Notes: generated by a model not told the origin, from the sequence alone. A stretch of DNA of 64,000 nt from Lentzea nigeriaca (GCF_016907955.1 NZ_JAFBCX010000008.1:248001-312000); one strand, 5' to 3'; positions 1 through 8,183 are shown, counted from the stretch's first letter. Made by a program: numbers and translations.

Positions 1-493
1 TGGACGTACCGCGTGTGACCTGGGCGTAGGTCAGTGTCGATCGGAGTGGAGGTGACTCATGGGTTGCGACCAGCTCGCCGTTGTCGTCCTCGGTCCACTT
101 CATGGCCAGGAACGCCTTGATGTCTGAATCCGCCGGGAGACACAGTTCCAGTTCGGCGAGAACCGGAGGCCCGGACACGTAGGTCAGGGTGAAGTCCTTC
201 ACGATGCCCCAGCTGTCATCTGGGTCCGGCCACCACTCGATCTTGAACTGAGGGGCCTCCTGGTCTTTGCGGTCCTCCTCGTCCAGGTGAAGCTGCCTTC
301 GTGTCAGCTCTACCTGTTCACGTGCGGCTGCTGCTTGGTCTTCTGCCGCCTTCGCGCTGCGCTCCGCGTGTAGGACCGCTTTCTCGGCAGCGCTTGCTTG
401 CCGCTTCGCTGAGTTGGCGTTGCCCAGCGCGATGACCGCGGCGATCAGCGCGACGGCGACGGCGAGCCACGTTGCTACGTCTCCCTTGTCCAC
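1..493 (-). CDS. Small membrane-anchored coiled-coil protein (partial, runs off left edge)
   Basis: Unrecognised protein, at least 164 residues, whose C-terminus lies outside the window. Translation from GTG at 493 gives a short polar N-terminus, one transmembrane helix (about residues 8-24, AVAVALIAAVIALG), then an Ala/Gln/Glu-rich heptad-like stretch (about 27-80) and a Trp-containing globular part (IEWWPDPDD near 90). An AAGGAA ribosome site lies 6 nt before the GTG. It is on the strand of the transfer genes and downstream of them, after the terminator at 694-730. Single-helix coiled-coil proteins are common cargo in such elements; no function can be assigned. Codon use is slightly less GC-rich than in the flanking chromosome. 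Confidence 0.6.
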   Translation of the reverse strand, partial: MDKGDVATWLAVAVALIAAVIALGNANSAKRQASAAEKAVLHAERSAKAAEDQAAAAREQVELTRRQLHLDEEDRKDQEAPQFKIEWWPDPDDSWGIVKDFTLTYVSGPPVLAELELCLPADSDIKAFLAMKWTEDDNGELVATHESPPLRSTLTYAQVTRGTS

Positions 494-677
494 GGCAGTT
501 CCTTGTCTCGCCGAGCCAGGTCGGCGCACCTGTGAGTCGCCGAGCAGAGTACGACCGGGCACCGACAGTTCGAGCGCACCCGCGAGCGCGGCGGCTGTGC
601 GGGCCTGTGGGCACCTAGCCGAGGCGGTCGGCACAGCAAGCCGCAGTGACCCTCTCCGCAGCTCAGAGGCGGAGTTA

Positions 678-745
678 GGTCCGCACAAACACGCGAGCGG
701 GGTCCGCACGCGCTGTGCGGACCCCGCTCGTTTCGTGTGTGGACC
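678..745. repeat. Four 9-bp sites in nested inverted arrangement
   Basis: GGTCCGCAC occurs at 678-686 and 701-709, and its complement at 715-723 (exact) and 737-745 (one mismatch). The order is forward, forward, reverse, reverse about a centre near 712. The inner pair is part of the hairpin at 694-730. The array lies immediately downstream of the translocase gene, where Streptomyces conjugative plasmids can carry the TraB recognition locus (clt). A related GTCCGCAC occurs at 4596-4603, upstream of the replication-type gene. Confidence 0.6.
694..730 (-). terminator. 16-bp perfect hairpin after the translocase gene
   Basis: CGAGCGGGGTCCGCAC (694-709), loop GCGCT, then its exact complement (715-730). 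It begins 17 nt beyond the translocase stop codon at 748-750, as expected of a terminator for the leftward operon. There is no clear T-run. Confidence 0.7.
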
Positions 746-747
746 TC

Positions 748-2916
748 CTAGCCGCCGTACAGCTCCACCACGGCCGCCCGGATCGCGTCCAGGTCAGTGA
801 CGCTGACCGGGTTCGCCGACCCGCCGACCCGCTGCCTGGAGGGAGTCGGCGCGGACACTCCGGCCCGGCGCAGCGCCTCCCCGAGCGTCTTCGCGTCCCA
901 CCCGATGCGCGCCGCCAGCTCGGCCGTCGCGATGACGCCGTGCTCCTGGTCCTCGATCACCTCGACCAGCAGCGCGAGCACCTCGGGCAGCTCCACCATC
1001 TCCGCGTCCACGGGCTCGTTCTCGTCGCGCGTGTTCACGACCTCGTCCGCCAGGCGCGCGGCCATGTTCGCGTCCATCTCGGACAGCTCGCGCTGCCCGG
1101 CCGCGTCGCCGGTGAGCGTCCCGGCCTGCTCGCGCAGCGCCCGGCCGCGCTCGCACGCCTGGCGGATCTCGCGGATGTGCAGCAGGTGCGTGCGCACGAT
1201 CGTCGCCGTGCCCGCGTCCAACTCCGTCTCACCGTCTGCGCCGAGCAGCAGCCCGACGCCCTTGTGCGAGGTGAGCAGCCGTGAGGCGTCCATCCCGGCC
1301 TTGTAGGTGCCCGCGCCGAGGATTGTCTCCGACGCTTGATAGGTCATGACCTTCAGCGCGAAGCGCGTGCCGAGCTGCCCGCGCAGCCCGTCCGGGATGA
1401 CCTTGGCGTCCGGCTTCTGCGTGGCGAGCACGAGCGAGTACCCGGCGGCCGGGCCGGTCTTCGCGATGTACGTGAGCAGCTCGCAGATGCGCGCGCCGAT
1501 CTTCTTGCCCTTCGGCTCCTCCTCGTCCAGCGGCACGTCCATGCCGAGGAAGTTCTGCACCTCGTCGATGCCGATCACCGTGAGCGGCATCGAGTGCGCG
1601 GGGTCGCGCGTGATCTCCGGCGTCACCTTCGACTCCGGGCACAGTTCGTCGTCCATTTCGGACAGCCGGTCGAACCGGTCAGCGACGTCGGCCGCGCACT
1701 CCTCCAGCACGCGGATCAGCCGACGTGCGTCACTTTCCCGAGCACCCCGGATGAACCGGTGTGCCACCTGCTCGAACGGGCGGAAGTCCTTGCCTCCCTT
1801 GCCGTCCGCGATGATGATCCGCACGTGCGGATCCAGCGCGGCGGCCGTGAGCGGCAGGCGCGCGACGAACGTCTTGCCCTGGCGTGGGATCGCGCCGATC
1901 AGCAGCGACGTCCACACGACCGGCAGGCGCACGTCCGTGCCCCGGGCCGTGGTGCCGAACGGCACCGGGTTCCACAGGTCCCAGGACCCGGCCGAGCCGA
2001 GCGGGCTCGCGATCGGGGCCGCCGCGTACGGGTCCGCGTCGCCGACCCACAGTGCGAGCCGTCCGGCGTGGCCAGCATCGCCCCGGACACGCTCCACGAT
2101 CAGCCGCACCTCGTCCACGGCGAGCGCGGACGCGAGCGACTCGCGCTTGCTGATCACGTCGGAGGCCTTGCGGGACGGCGGCAGGTCGATCGTCAGAGCC
2201 CAGCCGCTGCCGTCGTGGCGGGGCTGCTTGACCAGCATCAGGCGCTCGTCCTTGCCGATCAGCTTCGCGTCGCGGAACGCGACCACGAGGTGATCGCCAT
2301 TCATCAGCCACGCGAGCGACCGGGAACCGAGCTGCGGCGACCGGCCACCGGCGCCGTCCTTGCGGCGACCGGCCACGGCGAGCGCGGTGGAGACCGCGCC
2401 GCCGGTGACGATCAGCGGCAGGGACCCGGCGGCCAGTTCGGTGATCAGGCAGCCGAGCGCGGTCGCGCTGCTGGCCACGACGGTGATCACGCCGCGTCGG
2501 CGCCGGATCACCGCGATCTCCTGCCACTTGTCCGCCAGCCGGTCTGCCGCCTTCGAGGCGTCGTAGAAGTCCGAGACCCGCACCCATGCCCACCAGGCGC
2601 GCGCGGAGACGGCCAGGCCCCGGCCGACGGCGGCCGGGAACCGCACCGGCGCCAGGACGGCGCGGCTCGCCAGCTCGGCCCCGGCCTGGCGCGCGGACTC
2701 GCGGGTCTGCCACTGGGCCGGGAGACGGGAGACGGCGGACTCGGCGAGCTGCCGGGCCTTGGAGCGCCGGTACTCCTCGTCGGTGATCAGCTCGCCGTCC
2801 AGCACCGGCCCGGCGGCCGGGGCCGGGGTGACCGGCTCCGGCACGTCGGCGGTCGTGTTCGGGAACGGGATGATCTCGCCGCCCACGTCGCTGTCCTTCC
2901 TCTGGGGAGCGCTCAC
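748..2916 (-). CDS. FtsK/SpoIIIE (TraB-like) DNA translocase
   Basis: Hexameric double-stranded DNA pump of the FtsK/SpoIIIE/TraB family, which in actinomycete elements moves plasmid DNA between hyphae. 722 residues. Disordered N-terminus (1-60), hydrophobic membrane stretch (about 142-182), RecA-like motor with Walker A GAIPRQGKT (about 341-349) and Walker B LTVIGIDEVQ (about 445-454), the ATQKPDA strand, and a C-terminal helix-turn-helix-like segment (last ~80 residues) that could recognise the transfer locus. The GTG at 2916 is chosen because it overlaps the upstream stop as GTGA, so translation is probably coupled; the open frame extends further upstream without homology. Transfer role is inferred from family and neighbours. 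Confidence 0.85.
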   Translation of the reverse strand: MSAPQRKDSDVGGEIIPFPNTTADVPEPVTPAPAAGPVLDGELITDEEYRRSKARQLAESAVSRLPAQWQTRESARQAGAELASRAVLAPVRFPAAVGRGLAVSARAWWAWVRVSDFYDASKAADRLADKWQEIAVIRRRRGVITVVASSATALGCLITELAAGSLPLIVTGGAVSTALAVAGRRKDGAGGRSPQLGSRSLAWLMNGDHLVVAFRDAKLIGKDERLMLVKQPRHDGSGWALTIDLPPSRKASDVISKRESLASALAVDEVRLIVERVRGDAGHAGRLALWVGDADPYAAAPIASPLGSAGSWDLWNPVPFGTTARGTDVRLPVVWTSLLIGAIPRQGKTFVARLPLTAAALDPHVRIIIADGKGGKDFRPFEQVAHRFIRGARESDARRLIRVLEECAADVADRFDRLSEMDDELCPESKVTPEITRDPAHSMPLTVIGIDEVQNFLGMDVPLDEEEPKGKKIGARICELLTYIAKTGPAAGYSLVLATQKPDAKVIPDGLRGQLGTRFALKVMTYQASETILGAGTYKAGMDASRLLTSHKGVGLLLGADGETELDAGTATIVRTHLLHIREIRQACERGRALREQAGTLTGDAAGQRELSEMDANMAARLADEVVNTRDENEPVDAEMVELPEVLALLVEVIEDQEHGVIATAELAARIGWDAKTLGEALRRAGVSAPTPSRQRVGGSANPVSVTDLDAIRAAVVELYGG

Positions 2917-3896
2917 GCGGCACCTCCGCGCAGGGCGTCGCGGACCTCGCGGGCGGCGTCGGTGCCGCATCCGAGCGCCTCGCGCAGGCGGGTCGCGGAC
3001 GGGTCGGCGGGCAGCGTGCCGGAGGCGATCATCTGCCGTGCTCGGTCCACCAGTAGGGCGGCCGGACGGACAGTAGAGGCGTCCTGCGCGGTGTCCTCGC
3101 CGGAGACGTTTTGCCTGTACTCGGGCGCAGTAGGGCTGGAGTAGGGCACGCCGGTAGGAGCAGCCGTCAGACCGTGGTCCAGGTCCGCGAACGCGCTCCA
3201 GATGATCGGCAGCACGGCCACCGCGCCGACCGCGATCAGCGGCCCGATCGCGTGCGCGAGGAGTTGCATCGGGTCGAACCGCTCGACCTGCCACGGCGTG
3301 TACGGCCAGACGTTGAGCGTCAGCGTGACGCCCAGCGCGCCGTACTCCACGACGCTCAGGTGCCGGTGGTGCAGCGTGCGGCCCCTGGTCGCGAGGAACG
3401 CCTTCGCGGCGATCACGACGAGCAGCACGGCCGAGATCACCGGCTCGACCGCCCACGCGCCCCACCACGCGGCCGTGCGCTCGACCATGTCCACGGTGAG
3501 CGTGTGGTGCACGCCCGTCGTGGACCAGCCCAGCGCCCCCACGAGCGCCGTCAGGGCCACGGCCGTGAGGAGCAGGCGCACCCGTGCGGCTTGGTAGGCG
3601 CGTGCGGCCGGGTCCTGGGCCAGCTCGTGCAGCCGGGCGGCCTCGGCGGCACGCTTGCGGGAACGGCGCACCCGGTCGGTGTCGACCAGCAGCGGCGCCG
3701 CGTCGGCCTGGAGGTCGAGCAGGGCGTGCGCCTCGGAGACCTCGGCGCGCAGCTCCCGCACGCGGCGGGTGTCGACCGGCTCGGCGGTCTGGACGGGCAC
3801 GGCCGGGGCCTGGTCGGCGACGTACCGCACGATCTCGTCCACGGTTCTCTCCAGGTCCTCGGGGCGCGGTTCGGGGTTGGGTGTCTGGGTGCTCAT
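2913..3896 (-). CDS. DUF2637 membrane protein
   Basis: About 327 residues. The N-terminal 100 residues are charged and coil-forming. Several transmembrane helices follow: LLLTAVALTALVGALGW, VISAVLLVVIAAKAF, YGALGVTLTLNVW and IGPLIAVGAVAVLPIIW. A cytoplasmic C-terminal tail ends in a helical ATRLREALGCGTDAAREVRD segment resembling a DNA-binding helix pair. This architecture matches DUF2637, found almost only in actinomycete plasmids and integrative elements between the replication and FtsK-like genes; its biochemical role is unknown. ATG at 3896 overlaps the preceding stop (ATGA), and its own stop overlaps the translocase start, so the three genes are one translationally coupled unit. Confidence 0.75.
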   Translation of the reverse strand: MSTQTPNPEPRPEDLERTVDEIVRYVADQAPAVPVQTAEPVDTRRVRELRAEVSEAHALLDLQADAAPLLVDTDRVRRSRKRAAEAARLHELAQDPAARAYQAARVRLLLTAVALTALVGALGWSTTGVHHTLTVDMVERTAAWWGAWAVEPVISAVLLVVIAAKAFLATRGRTLHHRHLSVVEYGALGVTLTLNVWPYTPWQVERFDPMQLLAHAIGPLIAVGAVAVLPIIWSAFADLDHGLTAAPTGVPYSSPTAPEYRQNVSGEDTAQDASTVRPAALLVDRARQMIASGTLPADPSATRLREALGCGTDAAREVRDALRGGAA

Positions 3897-4510
3897 CGCG
3901 TCACCGCCGGGTGGCAGTTCTGGCAGAGGTTCGAGCGGGTGCGGTCGGTGTCGAGCCACACGACGCGGGCACTGACTGGGTCGGAGTCGCGGGCGTCGCA
4001 CTGGCCGCACACCGGCGGGACCGTCGAGCGCCCCGTGGGCGCGCTCGGCGCGGGACGGTTCTTGGATGGTTTAAAGGATTGTTCGGGCGTCATGCTGGCG
4101 CCCCGTCGTGTCGCTGCTGGCGCCCCGTTCGGGCTGTGCTGACGCCCCGTGCTGGTCAGCGGCGCGTCATGCTGGCGCCCCGCTGTCGGGCCTGTGGACA
4201 ACCCGGCCATCATGACGAGGTCGTACACCTGCGGACGCAGGTCGGCGCGCTCGATCTTCGCGTCACGGTAACGAGGGTTACCCCGCCTGATCAGGCCCAG
4301 CTCTTCGAGAGCGCGCAGCGAGCGTTGCACGGTGCGGCGTGAGAGACGCGTGTACGCCATGAGCCGCTCGACCGAGGGAAACGCCTCGGTGCCATCGGGC
4401 GCGGCGTGATTGGCGAGCGCGGTCAGCGTGAAGGCGAGCGCGCTGGCGTCCTTGCGATCAGTCGGGACGGGCGCGACGTTGAATACCCAGTTGAGGGCTT
4501 CGATGCTCAC
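3893..4510 (-). CDS. Winged-helix replication-type protein with C-terminal zinc ribbon
   Basis: 205 residues. The N-terminal half has a winged-helix domain (MAYTRLSRRTVQRSLRALEELGLIRR, about 50-76), the type seen in phage and plasmid replication initiators. The middle is low-complexity and contains two GRQH motifs. The C-terminus has paired cysteines (VCGQC and LCQNC) likely to bind zinc. The start is GTG at 4510. First gene of the leftward coupled operon. The middle of the gene contains four DNA repeats whose spacing is not a multiple of three, so they look like protein-binding sites embedded in the gene. Initiator function is inferred; a transcription factor is the alternative. Confidence 0.65.
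   Translation of the reverse strand: MSIEALNWVFNVAPVPTDRKDASALAFTLTALANHAAPDGTEAFPSVERLMAYTRLSRRTVQRSLRALEELGLIRRGNPRYRDAKIERADLRPQVYDLVMMAGLSTGPTAGRQHDAPLTSTGRQHSPNGAPAATRRGASMTPEQSFKPSKNRPAPSAPTGRSTVPPVCGQCDARDSDPVSARVVWLDTDRTRSNLCQNCHPAVTR
4094..4182. repeat. Iteron-like repeats inside the replication-type gene
   Basis: GCTGGCGCCCCG (or GCTGACGCCCCG) starts at 4094, 4116, 4138 and 4171. The spacings of 22, 22 and 33 bp are two, two and three DNA turns. Copies 1 and 4 extend to the identical GCGTCATGCTGGCGCCCCG (4087-4105 and 4164-4182). Because 22 is not divisible by 3, the repeat is read in all three frames (as GRQ, GRQ, GAP, GAS), so conservation is at DNA level. Confidence 0.75.
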
Positions 4511-4579
4511 CAGGCCACCGCCGGTGAACAGGAGATACGGCAGGATGAGGGCACGGACGGACCTCCGAAGTCCGTTCTA

Positions 4580-4614
4580 GGCCCCGCCGTGGTGTGTCCG
4601 CACCGGGCGGGGCC
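4580..4614. other. Dyad GGCCCCGCC / GGCGGGGCC
   Basis: A 9-bp perfect inverted repeat with a 17-nt loop lies between ychF and the element. It could end ychF transcripts or lie in the promoter region of the leftward element operon. The sequence does not decide between these. Confidence 0.4.
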
Positions 4615-4659
4615 GACCTGTGGTCGGGCCCGCGCAGTCCGGCTGTCTGGCTACGTGCA

Positions 4660-4678
4660 GGAAGCCGCGCAGGCTTCC
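4660..4678 (-). terminator. ychF terminator hairpin
   Basis: GGAAGCC, loop GCGCA, GGCTTCC, beginning 8 nt after the ychF stop codon. Confidence 0.5.
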
Positions 4679-4685
4679 GACACGG

Positions 4686-5783
4686 TCACGCCTTCGACTT
4701 AGATGTGCCTCCGTGTCGGAACTCGACCACGTCGCCGTCGGCCATGACGTAGTCCTTGCCCTCCATACGAACCTTGCCCGCCGCCTTCGCCTCGGCCTTC
4801 GAGCCCGCCGCGACCAGGTCGTCGAACGACACGACCTCGGCCTTGATGAAGCCCTTCTCGAAGTCCGTGTGGATGACGCCGGCGGCCTGCGGGGCGGTCG
4901 CGCCCTGCGGGATGGTCCAGGCGCGCGCTTCCTTAGGACCCGCGGTCAGGTAGGTCTGCAGGCCGAGGGTGTGGAAACCGGCCCGGGCCAGGGAGTGCAG
5001 GCCCGGCTCGTGCTGACCGATGGACTCCAGCAGCTCGCGGGCCGACTCCTCGTCCAGCTCCAGCAGCTCGGACTCGACCTTGGCGTCGAGGAACACCGCG
5101 TCGGCAGGGGCGACGAGCTCGCGGAGCTCCTTCATACGGGTCTCGTTGCCCAGGACACCCTCGTCGGCGTTGAAGACGTAGAGGAACGGCTTCGTGGTGA
5201 GCAGGGACAGCTCACGGATCAGCGCGTAGTCCACTTCGGACTGCGCCGAGAACAGGGTGCGGCCGGAGTCGAGGATCTCCTTGGCCTTCTGCGCCGCTTC
5301 GAGGGCGGGGCGGCGGTCCTTCTGCGTCCGCGCCTCCTTCTCGAGCCGCGGAATGGCCTTCTCCAGGGTCTGGAGGTCGGCGAGGATCAGCTCGGTGTTG
5401 ATCGTCTCCATGTCGGAGGCCGGGTCGACGCGGCCGTCGACGTGCACGACGTCCGGGTCGTCGAAGACGCGGATCACCTGGCAGATCGCGTTGGCCTCGC
5501 GGATGTTGGCGAGGAACTTGTTGCCGAGGCCCTCACCCTCCGACGCGCCCTTCACGATGCCCGCGATGTCGACGAACGACACAACGGCCGGCACCTCGCG
5601 CTCCGAACCGAAGATCTCGGCGAGCTTGGTGAGGCGCGCGTCCGGCAACGGCACGACGCCGACGTTCGGCTCGATGGTCGCGAACGGGTAGTTCGCGGCG
5701 AGCACGTCGTTGCGCGTGAGCGCGTTGAACAGGGTGGACTTGCCGACGTTGGGCAGGCCGACGATACCGAGGGTCAAACTCAC
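4686..5783 (-). CDS. ychF: Redox-regulated P-loop ATPase YchF
   Basis: Obg-related ribosome-associated P-loop protein. The family hydrolyses ATP rather than GTP and acts in stress and redox responses. 365 residues, normal length. G1 GLPNVGKSTLFNAL at residues 8-21, DIAG (switch II) near 72, and NADEG in place of a GTP-type NKxD, consistent with ATP specificity. The C-terminal half has the coiled-coil arm and a TGS-type domain (FHTLGLQTYLTAGPKEARAW). Equivalent of M. tuberculosis Rv1112. The GTG at 5783 is supported by a TAGACT -10 box ending 8 nt upstream, implying a leaderless mRNA. Divergent from the ada gene. Confidence 0.95.
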   Translation of the reverse strand: MSLTLGIVGLPNVGKSTLFNALTRNDVLAANYPFATIEPNVGVVPLPDARLTKLAEIFGSEREVPAVVSFVDIAGIVKGASEGEGLGNKFLANIREANAICQVIRVFDDPDVVHVDGRVDPASDMETINTELILADLQTLEKAIPRLEKEARTQKDRRPALEAAQKAKEILDSGRTLFSAQSEVDYALIRELSLLTTKPFLYVFNADEGVLGNETRMKELRELVAPADAVFLDAKVESELLELDEESARELLESIGQHEPGLHSLARAGFHTLGLQTYLTAGPKEARAWTIPQGATAPQAAGVIHTDFEKGFIKAEVVSFDDLVAAGSKAEAKAAGKVRMEGKDYVMADGDVVEFRHGGTSKSKA

Positions 5784-5791
5784 GGGTGACG

Positions 5792-5797
5792 AGTCTA
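5792..5797 (-). promoter_or_regulatory. -10 box for leaderless ychF
   Basis: TAGACT on the minus strand, 8 nt before the GTG at 5783; no ribosome site between. Confidence 0.5.
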
Positions 5798-5863
5798 CGG
5801 CAGGCCACGGTCATGTCCGATTCCCGCGAGCCTTTACCCGTTCCCGCTGGCAGGATCGTTGGC

Positions 5864-7150
5864 ATGGTCATTGACGAAGAGCACGCGTACCGGGTGTGCG
5901 CCGCACGTGACGCCCGTTTCGACGGCTGCTTCATCCACGCGGTCCGCACGACCGGCATCTACTGCCGCCCGTCGTGCCCCGCGGTGACCCCGAAGCGCCG
6001 CAACAGCCAGTTCTTCCTGACGGCGGCCGCCGCCCAGTCCGCGGGCTTCCGCGCCTGCCGCCGCTGCCTGCCGGACGCAGTGCCTGGCTCACCCGAGTGG
6101 AACCTCCGCGCCGACCTGGCCGCCCGCGCGATGCGCCTGATCAGCGACGGCGTGGTCGAACGCGACGGCGTGACGGGCCTCGCCTCCCGCCTCGGCTACT
6201 CGGAACGCCACCTCACCCGCGTGCTGACCGCCGAACTGGGAGCGGGCCCGCTCGCACTGGCCCGCGCCCACCGCGCCCACGCCGCCCGCCTGCTCATCGA
6301 GACGACCGAGCTCCCGTTCGCCGACATCGCCTTCGCCGCGGGCTTCGCGTCGGTCCGCCAGTTCAACGACACCATCCGCATGGTGTTCGCCTCGACACCG
6401 TCCGACATGCGCGGCCGCGGCAAGGCCCCGGTCGGCACCCCCGGCCGCATCGTCCTGCGCCTGCCGTACCGCCCGCCGTTCGACGCCACGGGCCTGCTCG
6501 CCCACTTCCGCCGACACGCGCTACCCGGCGTCGAAGAGGTCACGGCCGACTCCTACGCCCGAACGCTGTCGCTCCCCCACGGCGAGGCAACGGTCCGCCT
6601 GACCTTCCCGGCCGACCACGTGCTCTGCTCGCTGCGCCTGGCCGACATGCGCGATCTGGGCGCGGCGGTCTCCAGGGTCCGCCGCCTGCTGGATCTGGAC
6701 GCCGACCCGACGTCCGTCGACGAGTTCCTGGGCAAGGACGCGATCATCGGCCCGCTGGTCCGCAAGACACCGGGCATCCGCGTCCCCGGCAGCGTCGACG
6801 GAGCCGAAACCCTCCTGCGCCTGGTAGCGCCCTACGCCGGCGTGCCCCTGAAGGTCCCGGACGGCACCCTCACCCACCTCTACTCGGCAGCCGACCACCC
6901 GATCACCGAGGCGGTGGCCACCGGCAGACTCGTGGTGGACGTGGGCCGCTCGATCGAGGACCTGACCGAAGAACTGACCCCTCTCGCAGGCCGGCAGGTG
7001 GCCGACGAGGTGGCCATGCGAGTACTGGGCGCCCCAGACGTGCTGGTGCTCCCGCAGTCCCTGCAAGACCTGGCTCCCCACGGCCCCGACTGGCGCCCGT
7101 GGCGCTCCTACGCAGGAGCACACCTGACGAGGAAGGCAGCAACATCATGA
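5864..7150 (+). CDS. Ada-type regulator fused to an AlkA-like domain (glycosylase part degenerate)
   Basis: Adaptive response protein. The N-terminal Ada zinc domain accepts methyl groups from DNA phosphotriesters (TTGIYCRPSCP and FRACRRC give the four cysteines, about residues 30-72). An AraC-type helix-turn-helix follows (about 95-190), then an AlkA N-terminal domain and a C-terminal glycosylase-like domain. In that last domain the usual hairpin (PGIGPWTA) reads LAGRQVADEVAM, and the catalytic Asp region (LPDD in E. coli AlkA) reads LPQS, so glycosylase activity is doubtful. The closing WRPWRSYAGAHL is intact. 428 residues from ATG 5864; AGGAT precedes it. Overlaps ogt by ATGA, so the two are one operon. 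Confidence 0.85.
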   Translation: MVIDEEHAYRVCAARDARFDGCFIHAVRTTGIYCRPSCPAVTPKRRNSQFFLTAAAAQSAGFRACRRCLPDAVPGSPEWNLRADLAARAMRLISDGVVERDGVTGLASRLGYSERHLTRVLTAELGAGPLALARAHRAHAARLLIETTELPFADIAFAAGFASVRQFNDTIRMVFASTPSDMRGRGKAPVGTPGRIVLRLPYRPPFDATGLLAHFRRHALPGVEEVTADSYARTLSLPHGEATVRLTFPADHVLCSLRLADMRDLGAAVSRVRRLLDLDADPTSVDEFLGKDAIIGPLVRKTPGIRVPGSVDGAETLLRLVAPYAGVPLKVPDGTLTHLYSAADHPITEAVATGRLVVDVGRSIEDLTEELTPLAGRQVADEVAMRVLGAPDVLVLPQSLQDLAPHGPDWRPWRSYAGAHLTRKAATS

Positions 7151-7647
7151 GCGTCGCCCACACGTCCACTGTGGACACCCCGGCGGGGCCGTTCACCGCG
7201 ATCGTCGCGCAGGACGGAGCAGTGCTGGCGAGCGGCTGGACGGCCGACATCGCCCTGCTGACGCCCCAGATCCACGCCACCCTGGCACCGTCGGAGATCA
7301 CGCCGAAGCGCGACCTGGGTGACGTCACCAAGGCCGTCATCGCCTACCACGAGGGCGACCTGGACGTGATCGACTCGATCGAGGTGCGCCAGAAGTCGGG
7401 CCCGTTCCTCCAGCACGCGTGGGACGTCCTGCGCACCGTCCGCGCCGGCGCCCCCGTCACGTACACCGAGTACGCGGAACTCTCCGGCCGTCCAGCAGCG
7501 GTCCGCGCCGCGGCATCGGCCTGCGCCCGCAACTCGGCAGCGCTCTTCGTGCCGTGCCATCGCGTGATCCGCATCGGCGGCGACCTCGGCGGCTTCCGCT
7601 GGGGCCTGGCGGTCAAGCGCTGGCTGCTGGCCCACGAAGAGGCCTAA
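7147..7647 (+). CDS. ogt: Methylated-DNA--protein-cysteine methyltransferase
   Basis: Suicide repair protein that transfers O6-alkyl groups from guanine to its own cysteine. 166 residues, with the active-site motif VPCHRVIRIGGDLGGFRWG near residues 135-153 and the DNA-binding helix region PVTYTEYAELSGRPAAVRAAA before it. ATG 7147 overlaps the ada stop (ATGA), so translation is coupled and induction presumably shared. The TAA at 7645-7647 overlaps the stop codon of the convergent gene. Confidence 0.93.
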   Translation: MSVAHTSTVDTPAGPFTAIVAQDGAVLASGWTADIALLTPQIHATLAPSEITPKRDLGDVTKAVIAYHEGDLDVIDSIEVRQKSGPFLQHAWDVLRTVRAGAPVTYTEYAELSGRPAAVRAAASACARNSAALFVPCHRVIRIGGDLGGFRWGLAVKRWLLAHEEA

Positions 7648-8183
7648 ACCAGGTTGATCTCCGGCGGCCCGGCCATCGTCACCAGCTCGGTCCGGCAGTG
7701 CGGACACGAGCCGGTGACCGGCCACACCGTGTTGGTCTGGAAGGACTTCTGCTCGCCAAACCAGTCGTCCACCCCAGAGTCACGACACGTGTGACATCCC
7801 ACGCGGTAGTGCACGCGAACCCAAGGCCGCCGCACCCCGAGCTCACTCCCGTGCTCACTGGGCCGCTTGAGGTCAGCGAACGGCGACCACCAGAACGACA
7901 GCCGACACCGAAGCACGTCAACCTCACCATCAGACCCGGTGTCGAACCCGGTGATCCTGACCGGCGCGGGGTGCACTCCGAAATCGTCCAGGTCGTCCTG
8001 CCACTCCAACTGCCGCCGAGACGAGTGGCAGACCCCATGAGTCGCACCGTGATGCAACGCAACGGTCCGCCCCACCCGACGACACACGAAGCAATCATGG
8101 GAGTACTCGAGCCGGTTCGACCACACGAACTGGGCACTGGAAGCGACAGTGACACGCGCGTTGATTTCCACGTGGGACAGCAC
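7644..8183 (-). CDS. Cysteine-rich hypothetical protein
   Basis: 179 residues; family not recognised. Paired cysteines and histidines (CFVCRR near 31, GCHTCRD near 130, SCPHCRTE near 160) suggest one or two zinc-binding knuckles around a Trp-rich central region (LSFWWSPFADL). The start is GTG at 8183, without an obvious ribosome site; a second GTG four codons in is possible. Its TAG shares three bases with the ogt TAA (CTAA, 7644-7647). Composition is less GC-rich than the flanking repair genes. The 280 bp beyond its start (8184-8463) shows no gene or clear signal. Confidence 0.6.
   Translation of the reverse strand: MLSHVEINARVTVASSAQFVWSNRLEYSHDCFVCRRVGRTVALHHGATHGVCHSSRRQLEWQDDLDDFGVHPAPVRITGFDTGSDGEVDVLRCRLSFWWSPFADLKRPSEHGSELGVRRPWVRVHYRVGCHTCRDSGVDDWFGEQKSFQTNTVWPVTGSCPHCRTELVTMAGPPEINLV

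Larger units (their letters stand above)
1..4615. mobile_element. One end of an integrative/conjugative-type element (partial)
   Basis: Four leftward genes form a module typical of actinomycete integrative and conjugative elements or plasmids: a winged-helix replication-type protein, a DUF2637 membrane protein, an FtsK/TraB-like DNA translocase and a small membrane coiled-coil protein. The first three are joined by 4-nt start/stop overlaps (ATGA at 3893-3896, GTGA at 2913-2916). Element-like DNA ends just before the housekeeping gene ychF. No integrase, excisionase or attachment site is visible, so the other end presumably lies left of the window. The right limit is my estimate from gene content. 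A degraded remnant rather than a mobile element cannot be excluded. Confidence 0.6.

Noticed and set aside
748-1284. Plus-strand frames over the translocase gene
   Set aside because: Shadows of a real gene with clear Walker motifs on the other strand.
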